Shown here: positions 31,592-40,394 of the stretch, one piece after another
How the letters are laid out: each line of letters begins with the position of its first letter
Position numbering within the stretch: position 1 is the stretch's first letter
Source: JBFAPK01 sp040676675
Lineage (GTDB): Bacteria > Actinomycetota > Actinomycetes > Mycobacteriales > Micromonosporaceae
Length of the DNA: 64,000 nt
Direction: 5' to 3'
Assembly: GCF_040676675.1 (NCBI RefSeq)
Contig: NZ_JBFAPK010000001.1
Location: 496,001-560,000, forward strand
The notes under the pieces: model-generated
Databases searched by the model: none
What the model was told of the DNA's origin: nothing
The model's input: only the letters and a program-made list of their open reading frames with translations
Program-made: the position numbers and the translations under genes

Positions 31592-33181
31592 GTGACTCAA
31601 CAAGAACGTTTCGACGTGGTGGTGGCCGGCGCCGGCCCCGTCGGTCTCTTCCTCGCCGGCGAGCTGGCGCTGGCCGGCGTCTCCGTACTGGTGATCGAGC
31701 GGCTCGCCGAGCCGAGCGAGACGATCAAGGCCGGCTCGGTCGGTCCGCAGTCGGTCGAACTGTTCGACCGGCGCGGCCTGCTGGCGCCGCTGCGCGAAGC
31801 GAGCGCCGCGATGTTCGCCTCGATGGCCGGCAAGCTCGGGTCGCCCGCGCCAGGTCCGGCCACGCCCAATTCGCCCGTGCCGGTCGCGTCCGGATCGCCC
31901 GCAGCGGCCGGCCCGACGTCACCCCCCATCTCGACGCGCGGACACTTCTCGGGTCTCTGGATCCTGCGCGGCGGTTCCGGCCCGCGGTTCCGTACCCCCG
32001 CCCTGGCCGCGCCGCAGCAACTGGTCGAGCGGGTGCTGAAGGAACACGTCGACCGGCTCGGCGTACCGGTGCGCCGATCGCACGAGCTGGTCGATCTCGA
32101 CGCCGACCAGGACGGCGTCCGGATCACCTGCCGGACCGATGCCGGGGACGTCGTCATCCACGCGGGCCACCTCGTCGGCTGCGACGGCGGACGCAGCACC
32201 GTACGGAAGCTCGCCGGGTTCGACTTTCCGGGCACCGCGCCCACCATCACCGGCCGGCAGGCGGCGGTCGTGATCGCCGAGCCGAACCCACTTCGGCCGG
32301 GCTGGCACCGTACCGAACGTGGCATGGTGGTCTTCGGCCCGGGACCCAACCGCGTCCTCACCGTCGAATTCGACGGCCCGCCGGCCGACCGGGACACCCT
32401 GGTCACGGCGGAGGAGATCCAGGCCAGCCTCCGCCGGGTCAGTGGCACCGACGTCACGGTCACCGCCCTGCTGAGCGGCACCCGCTGGACCGACAACACC
32501 CGCCAGGCCGACAGTTACCGGCGCGGGCGGGTCCTGCTCGCCGGCGACGCCGCGCACGTACACCCGCCCTTCGGCGGCCAGGGACTCAACCTCGGGTTCC
32601 AGGACGCCGCCAACCTCGGCTGGAAACTCGCCGCCGAGATCGCCGGGTGGGCGCCGGAAGGACTGCTCGACAGCTACACGGAGGAACGTCACCCGGTCGC
32701 GGCGCGGGCGCTGGAGAACACGAGGGCCCAGGTCGCGTTGATGCGTCCCGATCCGCAGACCACCGCGCTGCGCGAGCTGTTCACCGAACTCCTCGCGTAC
32801 GACGAGCCGAACGCGCACGTCACCGCCCTGATGGGGAGCCTCGACATGCGCTATCCGGTGGGCTGGGACCAGCCCAGCGCCGGCCACCCCGTCGCCGACC
32901 GGGAACTGCTCACCGAGACGGGCACCGTACGCCTCTTCGACCTGCAGCGGGACGCCCGAGCGGTACTGGTGGACGCCTCCGGGACGGATGCGCTGGCCTC
33001 GATCGCGCTGCCCTGGGCCGACCGGGTCCGGCTCGTACGCGCCACGCCGACCGGAGCGGACGACCTGGAGAGCCTGCTGGTCCGGCCCGACGGGATCGTC
33101 GCCTGGGCGGCACCGGCGGGCTCGGCGGAGGAGACCGCGGGCCTGGCGGAGTCGCTCCGGCGCTGGTTCGGCAAGGCATAG
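31592..33181 (+). CDS. FAD-dependent aromatic monooxygenase (PHBH/rifampicin- or polyketide-hydroxylase type)
   Basis: 529 residues from a GTG. The FAD-binding GAGPVG is at 13-18 with VLVIERL at the end of the second strand. The DG motif is GCDGGRSTVRKLAGFDFPG. The GD motif is LAGDAAHVHPPFGGQGLNLGFQDA at about 313-336, seen in parts. The C-terminal thioredoxin-like domain is typical of the aromatic-polyketide hydroxylases (MtmOIV/PgaE class) and of rifampicin monooxygenase. A Ser/Pro/Ala-rich insertion at about 85-112 interrupts the substrate domain. It hydroxylates an aromatic ring using NAD(P)H and oxygen; the substrate is unknown. Control by the divergent TetR suggests detoxification or secondary metabolism. 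Confidence 0.92.
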   Translation: MTQQERFDVVVAGAGPVGLFLAGELALAGVSVLVIERLAEPSETIKAGSVGPQSVELFDRRGLLAPLREASAAMFASMAGKLGSPAPGPATPNSPVPVASGSPAAAGPTSPPISTRGHFSGLWILRGGSGPRFRTPALAAPQQLVERVLKEHVDRLGVPVRRSHELVDLDADQDGVRITCRTDAGDVVIHAGHLVGCDGGRSTVRKLAGFDFPGTAPTITGRQAAVVIAEPNPLRPGWHRTERGMVVFGPGPNRVLTVEFDGPPADRDTLVTAEEIQASLRRVSGTDVTVTALLSGTRWTDNTRQADSYRRGRVLLAGDAAHVHPPFGGQGLNLGFQDAANLGWKLAAEIAGWAPEGLLDSYTEERHPVAARALENTRAQVALMRPDPQTTALRELFTELLAYDEPNAHVTALMGSLDMRYPVGWDQPSAGHPVADRELLTETGTVRLFDLQRDARAVLVDASGTDALASIALPWADRVRLVRATPTGADDLESLLVRPDGIVAWAAPAGSAEETAGLAESLRRWFGKA

Positions 33182-33215
33182 CGGCCGGGCCTGTCCGCGC
33201 CGCCCGGAGGCCGGC

Positions 33216-33271
33216 GGCGCACAGGCCGGCGGCACAGGCCTGCGGCGCACAGGCCGGCGGCGCAGGCCTGC
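33216..33271. repeat. 28-bp tandem repeat after the monooxygenase gene
   Basis: Two adjacent 28-bp units (33216-33243 and 33244-33271) differing at one position, made of GGCGCACAGG, CCGGCGGC and AGGCCTGC blocks. Degenerate part-copies flank both sides. It lies about 35 bp beyond the monooxygenase stop. Confidence 0.8.
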
Positions 33272-33402
33272 GGCGCCCGGGCTGACCAACCTCCGTCGAC
33301 CGGCCCGTCGGGGCCCGCTCCAGGGTCCGGAAAGTTCGCCGGTCCGGGGCATAACCGGACGCGAGCCGGGAAGCCATCGCCGATCGAGGCACGGAGGGCG
33401 AT

Positions 33403-33537
33403 ATGGCGTACACGACGGGCAACGGCGAGGGCTTCGTACGGTCGGTCTCGGGCCCGCTACCCCCACGGGTGCCGGCCCGGTCCTCCGCGCACCGGCCCCC
33501 CGCCGCCCGATCGCACGGTGCCGTCGGATCTCCATGA
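33403..33537 (+). CDS. Small ORF (44 residues) translationally coupled to the P-type ATPase gene
   Basis: ATG with an ideal GGAGGG ribosome site six bases upstream. The 44 codons encode MAYTTGNGEGFVRSV and then a Pro/Ala/Arg-rich tail ending GAVGSP. Its TGA overlaps the ATPase ATG in an ATGA arrangement. The ATPase start itself has only a weak ribosome site, so coupling would explain its translation. There are no membrane segments or recognisable domain. It could be a regulatory leader peptide or a real small protein. Confidence 0.55.
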   Translation: MAYTTGNGEGFVRSVSGPLPPRVPARSSAHRPPAARSHGAVGSP

Positions 33538-36500
33538 CGCCCCTCCGATGGCCCGGCATCCGGGCGCTACCAGCACTCCCCTCGCTCGCGCCACCCGCGC
33601 TACCCGCGCTGCCCGATCTCGTCACGACGGTCTCCCAGAACGCCGGCGCGGCGCTGCACCGGGCCGCCCGGGCGGCGGGGCTGAGCCGGCGCGGGGTCTG
33701 GTCCCGCGACGGCCGGCACCACATCGAGGTACGCGGTGTCGCGGAGCCCGACGGCGAACCGCTGGCCCGCCGCGTCGAGGAGGAACTCGGCCAGCTGACG
33801 GGGGTCGCCTGGGCCCGCGTCAACGCCCCCACCGGCCGCGTCGTGGTCGCCGTCGAACCGCCGGAGCCCCGGCTGCGCGACCTGATCGCCACGATCGCCC
33901 GGGTCGAACGTACCGACGGGTTGCGGCCCGACGGCGACACCGCCCGCCCCCATCCGCCCGAGGAGGGCCCCCGGACCCGGCGCGCCCTCTCCACGATCAC
34001 CGCCGACGCGGTCGGGCTGGGGCTCTCGGCGGTGACCCGCATCCTCCCGTTCACCCCGGTACCGGGCGAGGTGGCCGGGCTGCTCGCCGTGGTCGAACTG
34101 CATCCCCGGCTGCGGGCGCTGGTCGGGCGCGGGCTCCCCGGCGACCAGCGGGCCGAGTCGGTCCTGCCACTCGCCGAGGCGCTGGTCCAGGGCCTGGCCG
34201 GCGGGTGGACGGGCATCGCGGTCGACGGCCTGCAACGGGCCCTCCAGTGGGGCGAGGCGCGCGCCCAACTCGCCGCCTGGCGGGCGGCCGAGCCGCAGCT
34301 GGCCGGGGACCCGGAACGCGCCGTCGCCGGGCCGGTCGTGCAGCGCTCGTGCCCGAAGCCCAAGGACCCGCTGGAACGGTACGTGGTGCGCAGCCTCACG
34401 GCCGGCGCGGCGGCGGGCGCCATGGCGCTGCCCATGGTCGGGCCCAAGCGGGCCGCCTCCCTCGCCCTGGCGGGCCTGCCCAAGGCCGCCCTGGCCGCCC
34501 GCGAGGGGTACGCCGCCCACCTCGGCCGGATCCTCGCCCGGCGGGGAGTGATCGCCATGGACCGCGCGGTCCTGCGCGAGCTGGACCGGATGGACACCCT
34601 CGTGCTCGACGCGGACGTGCTCCGCTCCGAGCGCGCCGTCCTCAGCGACCTGGTACCGCTGCCGGGGCGGGACGCCGAGGAGATCGCGGTACGGGCGTTC
34701 GAGCTGTTCGAACCGGACGACGCGGGGGCGGTACGGGACGCCGACGGCTGGCGGCTCGGCCCGCTCGACCGGCTCGGGGTCGGTACCGGCGGCGCGGAGG
34801 CCGAGATCGCCCGGCTCGGCGCCGACGGCGGTACGGTGCTCGGGCTGGTTGAGCGGGACGTGCTGGTGGCCGTGGTCCGCGTCGACGCCGAGCCGGCCCC
34901 GGGACTGGAGGCGCTGCCCGCCGCGGCGCGCCGGTCCGGCCTGCGCGTCGTGGTCGCGACCACCGACGGGCCGGGCCGGTACGACTTCGCCGACCGCGTG
35001 ATACCCGGCGGCGACCGGCTCTGCTCCTCCGTGCGCGAGCTGCAGGACGAGGGCGCGATGGTGATGCTGGTCTCCCGCTCGCCGGCCGCCCTCGGCGCGG
35101 CGGACTGCGGTCTTGGGGTCTGGCGGCCGGAGCAGAACCCGCCCTGGGGCGCGCACCTGCTCGTCGGCGCCGACCTCAAGGTACCGACCCTGGTCGTCGA
35201 GGCGGCCGGCATCGCCCGCGTGGTCGCCCGGCACGGCACGATGTTGGCCGGCGCCGGGTCCGGCCTGGGATCGCTCACGGCGCTCACCGCCCCGCGGACG
35301 CACCTGCCCCGGCAGGCCATGTCCGCGGTCAACGGCGCGGCGGCGCTCTCGCACGCGTACGGGGCGTGGCGGGCGCGGAACCTGCCCCGGCCGTCGGCGG
35401 CGCCGACCCCGCCGAGCACCCCGTGGCACTTGATGCCGACCCGCGCCGTGCTGGCCCGCCTCGACACGACGCCGGACGGGCTCGGCACCGAGGAGGCGGT
35501 ACGCCGCCGGCGGGAGCCGACCGACGGATCGGCCGACGGGCTCACCCTCGGTCGCGCCTTCGTGGAGGAGCTGGCGAACCCGCTGACCCCGGTGCTCGTC
35601 GGCGGTGCCGGCCTCTCGGCCGCGGTCGGCTCGCTGGTGGACGCGGCGCTGGTGGGCGGCGTGATCGGGCTCTCCGCGCTGATCGGGGCCGGGCACCGGA
35701 TGCGTACCGAGCGTTCGCTGGCCGCGCTGCTGTCCCGTTCGGCGGTGACGGCGCGGGTCCGGCGCGACGGCGAGGAGCGGGTGGTCGCCGCCGACGAGCT
35801 GGTACCCGGCGACGTCATCGCGCTCGCGCCGGGCGACGCCATTCCGGCGGACTGCCGGGTGATCGAGGCCGAGGGGCTGGAGGCGGACGAGTCGTCGCTG
35901 ACCGGGGAGTCGCTGCCGGTACCGAAGACCGGCCAGCCGGTGGTGGCGGCGGCCGTCGCCGACCGGCGGTCGATGCTCTACGAGGGGACGACGGTGGCGG
36001 CCGGCCGCGGTACGGCGGTGGTGGTGGCGACCGGCGCCGGGACCGAGGTCGGCCGGGGCCTGGCGATGGCCCGCGAGGCGGCGCCCAGCAGCGGGGTCGA
36101 GGCCCGGCTCGGCGGCCTGACCCAGAAGTCGATCCCGCTCGCCGCCTCCTCCGCGGTCGCGGTGGCCGGCGCGGGCCTGCTGCGCGGCGTACCGCTGGCG
36201 CAGAGCGCGGCGACCGCCGCGAACCTCGCCGTGGCCTCCGTACCGGAGGGGTTGCCCTTCCTGGTCAGCGCCGCCCAGCTGGCCGCGGCCCGGCGGCTCG
36301 CCGAGCACGGCGCACTGGTGCGCAACCCCCGTACGGTCGAGGCGCTGGGCCGGGTGGACGTGCTCTGCTTCGACAAGACCGGCACCCTCACCGAGGGGGA
36401 GCTGCGGCTCGCCGGGGTTGGCGACGCGCGGCGGTACGCCCGGGTCGACGCGCTCGACGAGCGGCTCCGCCCGGTGCTCGCGGCCGCCCTGCGGGCCACG

Positions 36501-38147
36501 CCGCCGCCCGAGGGCGACTCGGAGGGGATCCAGCAGACCGACCGGGCGGTGCTGACCGGTGCCGAGCGGGCCGGTGTCGAGGTGGGGACCGGCGCGCGCG
36601 GGTGGAGTCAGGTCAGCGCGCTGCCGTTCGAGCCGTCCCGCGGCTACCACGCCACCGTGGGCGACGGGCGGGGCGGCCGGTTCCTGCTGAGCGTGAAGGG
36701 CGCGCCGGAGCGGGTGCTGCCGCGCTGCGCCCGGCGCCGCACCGGCGGCGGCGACGAGCCGCTGGACGAGGGCGGGCGGGAGGAGCTGCACCGGATGGTG
36801 GGCGAGCACGCCGGCGCGGGGCACCGGATCCTCGCCGTGGCCGAGCGGGACGTGTCCGCCGGCACGGTCACCGACGAGGACGTGCGGGACCTGACCTTCG
36901 TGGGTTTCCTGACCCTCGCCGACGGGGTCCGCTCCAGCGCGGCTCCCGCGGTGCGGCGGATCCGGGCGGCCGGCGTGCACACCATCATGATCACCGGCGA
37001 CCATCCCGCCACGGCCGCCGCGATCGCCGACATCATCAGCACCGACGGCGGTACCCAGCGGGTGGTGACCGCCGCCGAGCTGGAGCAGCTCGACGACGAG
37101 GCGCTGGCCGAGCTGCTCACCCGCACCGACGTGGTCGCCCGGTGCACGCCGACGCACAAGGTACGCATCATCCAGGCGTTGCAGAAGTGCGGGCGTACCG
37201 TGGCGATGACCGGTGACGGCGCCAACGACGCCCCCGCGATCCGGCTCGCCGACGTCGGCATCGCGCTCGGCCAGCGCGGCACGCCCGCCGCTCGGGCCGC
37301 GGCCGACCTGGTGGTCACCGACGACCGGCTGGAGACGATCATCGCGACCCTGGTCGAGGGGCGGGCGATGTGGTCGTCGGTACGCCACGGGCTGAGCATC
37401 CTGGTGGGCGGGAACCTCGGCGAGATCGCGTTCAGCGTGCTCAGCGCCGCGGTGACCGGGCGCTCGGCGCTCAACGGGCGGCAGCTGCTGCTGGTCAACC
37501 TGCTCACCGACCTCGCGCCGGCGATGGCCATCGCGGTACGCCCACCGGCCGACGGTTCCGCCGACGACCTGCTGACCGAGGGCCCGGACACCTCCCTCGG
37601 CGCCACCCTGAACAAGGAGATCGCGCAGCGGGCCGCCTCCACCACGCTCGGGGCGACCGCGGGCTGGACCCTGGCCCGCTTCACTGGCCGCCGGCGCCGG
37701 GCCGGTACGGTCGCGCTCGCCTCGCTGGTCGCCACCCAGCTCGGACAGACGGTGGTGGACGGCGGCGCGAGTCCGACGGTGCTGGCCTCCGCCGCCGCCT
37801 CGATGGGCCTGCTCGCCGCGGTGATCCAGACGCCGGGCGTGAGCCAGTTCTTCGGCTGTACGCCGCTCGGTCCGGTCGGCTGGGGCATCGCGGCGGGCAG
37901 CGCCTTCGGTGCCACCCTCGGCAACACGGCGATCGGCCGGCTGATCCGCCCGGAGCCGGACGGAACCCCGGACGCGGTCCCCGACACGGCTCCGGAGCCT
38001 GCCGCCCAGCCGGCGCCGGAGCCGGGCCCGGCGCCCCGGTCGGAGTCCACGCCCCACCCGGAACCGGAGCCCGGGCCGGGGGCGAAGCCGGCGCCGGAGC
38101 CGGGGTCCCGGCCGGAGGGATCCCGCGGCGGGGTGGGGCAGGGTTAG
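33534..38147 (+). CDS. Giant cation-transporting P-type ATPase (CtpI-like) with degenerate N-terminal half
   Basis: 1537 residues, about twice a normal P-type ATPase and similar in size to mycobacterial CtpI. An HMA-like ferredoxin fold lies at about 62-115. Residues about 170-620 resemble a decayed ATPase half: a DADVL sequence at about 359 stands where DKTGT should be, TTDG replaces the TGD loop, and the GDGxNDxP equivalent reads SRSPAAL. Residues about 640-1480 are intact: TGES at 790-793, the membrane motif VPEGLP, phosphorylated Asp at 947 in DKTGTLTEG, and TGDGANDAP at about 1226-1234. PEGLP rather than CPx argues against soft heavy metals and for a P2-like cation. The tail is Pro/Glu-rich. 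The stop overlaps the convergent gene's stop. Confidence 0.9.
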   Translation: MTPLRWPGIRALPALPSLAPPALPALPDLVTTVSQNAGAALHRAARAAGLSRRGVWSRDGRHHIEVRGVAEPDGEPLARRVEEELGQLTGVAWARVNAPTGRVVVAVEPPEPRLRDLIATIARVERTDGLRPDGDTARPHPPEEGPRTRRALSTITADAVGLGLSAVTRILPFTPVPGEVAGLLAVVELHPRLRALVGRGLPGDQRAESVLPLAEALVQGLAGGWTGIAVDGLQRALQWGEARAQLAAWRAAEPQLAGDPERAVAGPVVQRSCPKPKDPLERYVVRSLTAGAAAGAMALPMVGPKRAASLALAGLPKAALAAREGYAAHLGRILARRGVIAMDRAVLRELDRMDTLVLDADVLRSERAVLSDLVPLPGRDAEEIAVRAFELFEPDDAGAVRDADGWRLGPLDRLGVGTGGAEAEIARLGADGGTVLGLVERDVLVAVVRVDAEPAPGLEALPAAARRSGLRVVVATTDGPGRYDFADRVIPGGDRLCSSVRELQDEGAMVMLVSRSPAALGAADCGLGVWRPEQNPPWGAHLLVGADLKVPTLVVEAAGIARVVARHGTMLAGAGSGLGSLTALTAPRTHLPRQAMSAVNGAAALSHAYGAWRARNLPRPSAAPTPPSTPWHLMPTRAVLARLDTTPDGLGTEEAVRRRREPTDGSADGLTLGRAFVEELANPLTPVLVGGAGLSAAVGSLVDAALVGGVIGLSALIGAGHRMRTERSLAALLSRSAVTARVRRDGEERVVAADELVPGDVIALAPGDAIPADCRVIEAEGLEADESSLTGESLPVPKTGQPVVAAAVADRRSMLYEGTTVAAGRGTAVVVATGAGTEVGRGLAMAREAAPSSGVEARLGGLTQKSIPLAASSAVAVAGAGLLRGVPLAQSAATAANLAVASVPEGLPFLVSAAQLAAARRLAEHGALVRNPRTVEALGRVDVLCFDKTGTLTEGELRLAGVGDARRYARVDALDERLRPVLAAALRATPPPEGDSEGIQQTDRAVLTGAERAGVEVGTGARGWSQVSALPFEPSRGYHATVGDGRGGRFLLSVKGAPERVLPRCARRRTGGGDEPLDEGGREELHRMVGEHAGAGHRILAVAERDVSAGTVTDEDVRDLTFVGFLTLADGVRSSAAPAVRRIRAAGVHTIMITGDHPATAAAIADIISTDGGTQRVVTAAELEQLDDEALAELLTRTDVVARCTPTHKVRIIQALQKCGRTVAMTGDGANDAPAIRLADVGIALGQRGTPAARAAADLVVTDDRLETIIATLVEGRAMWSSVRHGLSILVGGNLGEIAFSVLSAAVTGRSALNGRQLLLVNLLTDLAPAMAIAVRPPADGSADDLLTEGPDTSLGATLNKEIAQRAASTTLGATAGWTLARFTGRRRRAGTVALASLVATQLGQTVVDGGASPTVLASAAASMGLLAAVIQTPGVSQFFGCTPLGPVGWGIAAGSAFGATLGNTAIGRLIRPEPDGTPDAVPDTAPEPAAQPAPEPGPAPRSESTPHPEPEPGPGAKPAPEPGSRPEGSRGGVGQG

Positions 38148-38827
38148 CCCGTCACCCCGGCGGCGGCGCGCCAGGTACGAGCGGCGGAGAAGAACACGGC
38201 GGCGAACGGTGGTGCCCACCAGGCCAGCGCGCCGCCCAGGTCGGCGAGGCCCACCCGGGGCGCCGGTACGGTCAGCAGCGCCGCCGCGAGCAGCGTCGTC
38301 CCGGCCGTGGCGACCGTGAGCAGCGCGGTTCCACGTACCGCCGCGCGGCCGAGGTCGACGACGCGCGGACCCCAGCGCAGCAGTATCCAACTGCCCGCCG
38401 CGCCCGCGAGGGCGACGAGGTTGAACAGGTCGACCGCCCGGGCCAGCCACAGGTACGCCCCGCCGGGCGACACGCCGCCCCAGGACTGCTCCCAGTGCCC
38501 GTGCCGGCTCGCGTACTCGGCCGCCGCGTACGGGGCGAGCAGCACCCAGAAGAGCAGGCAGGCGGTACGGCGCCCCTGCGCGACGGCGAGCGTGTCCTGT
38601 AGCCCGGCGGCGATCCGGCGGGCCGGACCGAACTCGGCCACGGCCGCCCGCCGCGCGTCCCCGTCGGCCAATCCCGCGTCCCGGTACGCGTCGGCGGCGT
38701 CGTCCAGCGCGTCCCGGATCTCGGCGAGCATGTCGGCGCGAACCCGGCCCGAGCCGTACAGCCGCCGGTCGACCGCGATCACGTAGTCGTCGATTGCGTC
38801 CGCCACGCCGACGAGTCTGTCGCCCAC
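38144..38827 (-). CDS. Permease-prefix-domain membrane protein
   Basis: 227 residues from a GTG; another GTG seven codons in is an alternative start. The N-terminal 75 residues form the soluble helical permease prefix domain (DYVIAVDRRLYGSGRVRADMLAEIRDALDDAADAYRDAG, seen in segments, with RRAAVAEFGPARRIA). Four membrane segments follow. Such proteins usually accompany a PadR regulator, but none is adjacent here. The stop overlaps the ATPase stop on the other strand by four bases. Confidence 0.82.
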   Translation of the reverse strand: MGDRLVGVADAIDDYVIAVDRRLYGSGRVRADMLAEIRDALDDAADAYRDAGLADGDARRAAVAEFGPARRIAAGLQDTLAVAQGRRTACLLFWVLLAPYAAAEYASRHGHWEQSWGGVSPGGAYLWLARAVDLFNLVALAGAAGSWILLRWGPRVVDLGRAAVRGTALLTVATAGTTLLAAALLTVPAPRVGLADLGGALAWWAPPFAAVFFSAARTWRAAAGVTG

Positions 38828-39012
38828 CGCCGCCGCGCGCCATCATCCGGACGACAGAATCCCCGACCGCGCCCGGGCCGACCCGCGACGACCGGCGAGA
38901 GAGTCGGCGGGCGGCGTGGTGGAGGTCACCCGCCGCCCGGCTCACGTGGCGGGCGCCGACGCCGTCCGTGCGGGTGAGGCGCCCACCCGGGGCGCCGGCC
39001 ACCGGAGGAGAC

Positions 39013-40308
39013 ATGTCGAGCAGCACGAGAATCCACCGCATCGTGGTACTGGGCGCGGGTTACACCGGCGTGGTCTGCGCGATCCGGGTCGCCCGGCGGA
39101 CCCGGCGCGCGGGCGGCCGGGTGACCCTGGTGAACCCGTCCGAGCGCTTCACCGAGCGGCTGCGGATGCACCAGCTCGCCACCGGCCAGGAGCTGGCCGA
39201 ACACTCGATCCCGCGGCTGGTCGCCGGGCTCGGCGTCGAGTTCCGGCGCGGTCGGGCCACCGCCATCGACCCGCGACGGCGTGAGGTCACGGTCAGCACC
39301 GGCAACGGCGAGGCGCGCCTGGGCTACGAGACCCTGGTGTACGCCATCGGCAGCGTCGCCGACCCGGCCCCCGTACCGGGCGCGGCGGAGCACGCGTACA
39401 CCCTGGACAGCCCGCGGAGCGCGGCCCGGCTCGCCGCCCGGCTGGCGGACCTGGCCGGCGCGGCGGCGGGCGGTGCGGTCACGGACGAAACAGGTGCCGG
39501 CGGGACGGCCGTCAGCGGGACGGACGCCGGCGGGACGGCCGTCAGCGGGACGGCGGCCGGCGGGACGGTGGCGGTCTGCGGCGCGGGTCTCACCGGGGTC
39601 GAGGCCGCCACCGAGATCGCCGAGCGCTACCCGCGGCTGCGGGTGGTCCTGCTCAGCCGTGGGGCGCCGGGGCCGCTGATGCACGACCGGGCCCGCCGGT
39701 ACCTGGACCGGGCGCTGCGACGCCTCGGCGTCGAGGTACGCGCCGGAGTCGAGGTGACCGTGGTCCGGTCCGACGCGGTCGTGCTTGCGGACGGGGAGCG
39801 GGTCCCCGTGGACGCCTGCCTCTGGACCACCGGCTTCACCGCGCATCCGCTGGCGGCCGAGTCGGGGCTCGCCGTCGACGACCGGAACCGGATCGTCGTG
39901 GACCCCACGCTGCGCTCGGTATCGCACCCGGAGGTGTACGCCATCGGCGACGCGGCCGCGATCCGGGAGCCCTGGGGCACGATCCACGGCACCTGCCAGA
40001 GCGGCATCCCGAGCGGGATCCACGCGGCCGACGTGATCGCCCGGGACCTGCGCGGCCGGCGGGGACGGCCGTTCCGCTTCGGGTACGTCCACCAGCCGGT
40101 CAGCCTCGGCCGCGGCGACGCGGTCATCCAGTTCACCCACGCCGACGACTCGCCGCGCCGGTGGTACCTCGCCGGGCGCTGGGCGGTCGCGTACAAGGAG
40201 TGCGTCACCGCCAGCCCGACCGCGACGTACCGGCTGCTGCGGCGCGTGGATCTGCCCGGCCGGTTCCTCTCCCTCCCGGGCGGCCGGGCGACCCGCCGAG
40301 CGCGCTGA
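39013..40308 (+). CDS. FAD-dependent pyridine-nucleotide oxidoreductase (NDH-2-like)
   Basis: 431 residues; ATG behind GGAGGAGAC. The FAD fingerprint GAGYTG is at 14-19, the NAD(P) fingerprint CGAGLTGVEAATE at about 188-200, and the second FAD motif YAIGDAAA near 313. The pattern matches class II NADH dehydrogenase/AIF-like enzymes. The linker between the two nucleotide folds carries a tandem repeat (TAVSGTxAGG, about 157-187) that widens it. An ECF41 sigma gene is convergent, 73 bp beyond its end. Such oxidoreductases are typical targets of ECF41 sigma factors (established association), though usually not in this orientation. Confidence 0.9.
   Translation: MSSSTRIHRIVVLGAGYTGVVCAIRVARRTRRAGGRVTLVNPSERFTERLRMHQLATGQELAEHSIPRLVAGLGVEFRRGRATAIDPRRREVTVSTGNGEARLGYETLVYAIGSVADPAPVPGAAEHAYTLDSPRSAARLAARLADLAGAAAGGAVTDETGAGGTAVSGTDAGGTAVSGTAAGGTVAVCGAGLTGVEAATEIAERYPRLRVVLLSRGAPGPLMHDRARRYLDRALRRLGVEVRAGVEVTVVRSDAVVLADGERVPVDACLWTTGFTAHPLAAESGLAVDDRNRIVVDPTLRSVSHPEVYAIGDAAAIREPWGTIHGTCQSGIPSGIHAADVIARDLRGRRGRPFRFGYVHQPVSLGRGDAVIQFTHADDSPRRWYLAGRWAVAYKECVTASPTATYRLLRRVDLPGRFLSLPGGRATRRAR
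39499..39570 (+). repeat. 30-bp in-frame tandem repeat in the oxidoreductase linker
   Basis: About two and a half copies of a 30-bp unit with GGCGGGACGGCCGTCAGC cores encode GGTAVSGTDA, GGTAVSGTAA and GGTVAV. It lies exactly in the interdomain linker, so length change would be tolerated. Confidence 0.75.
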
Positions 40309-40340
40309 CGGCGCCCCGGCGGGCGCGCCGCCGGACCCGG

Positions 40341-40394
40341 GGTTTCAGCCGGCGCCCCGGGGGTTCAGCCGGTGCCCGGGTTCAGTCGGCGCGC
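40341..40394. repeat. Tandem repeat spanning the ECF41 stop codon
   Basis: Three degenerate units of 17-20 bp sharing GGTTCAGCCGG (40341-40360, 40361-40377, 40378-40394). On the minus strand each contains CTGAA. The TGA at 40382-40384 is the stop of the sigma-factor gene; the other two copies lie just downstream of it. Confidence 0.75.

Noticed and set aside
33600..39041. A very long open frame on the minus strand opposite the P-type ATPase and oxidoreductase genes
   Set aside because: It is the antisense shadow of high-GC3 genes. Its product is Arg/Gly/Asp-rich with no domain, while the plus strand encodes complete P-type ATPase motifs.
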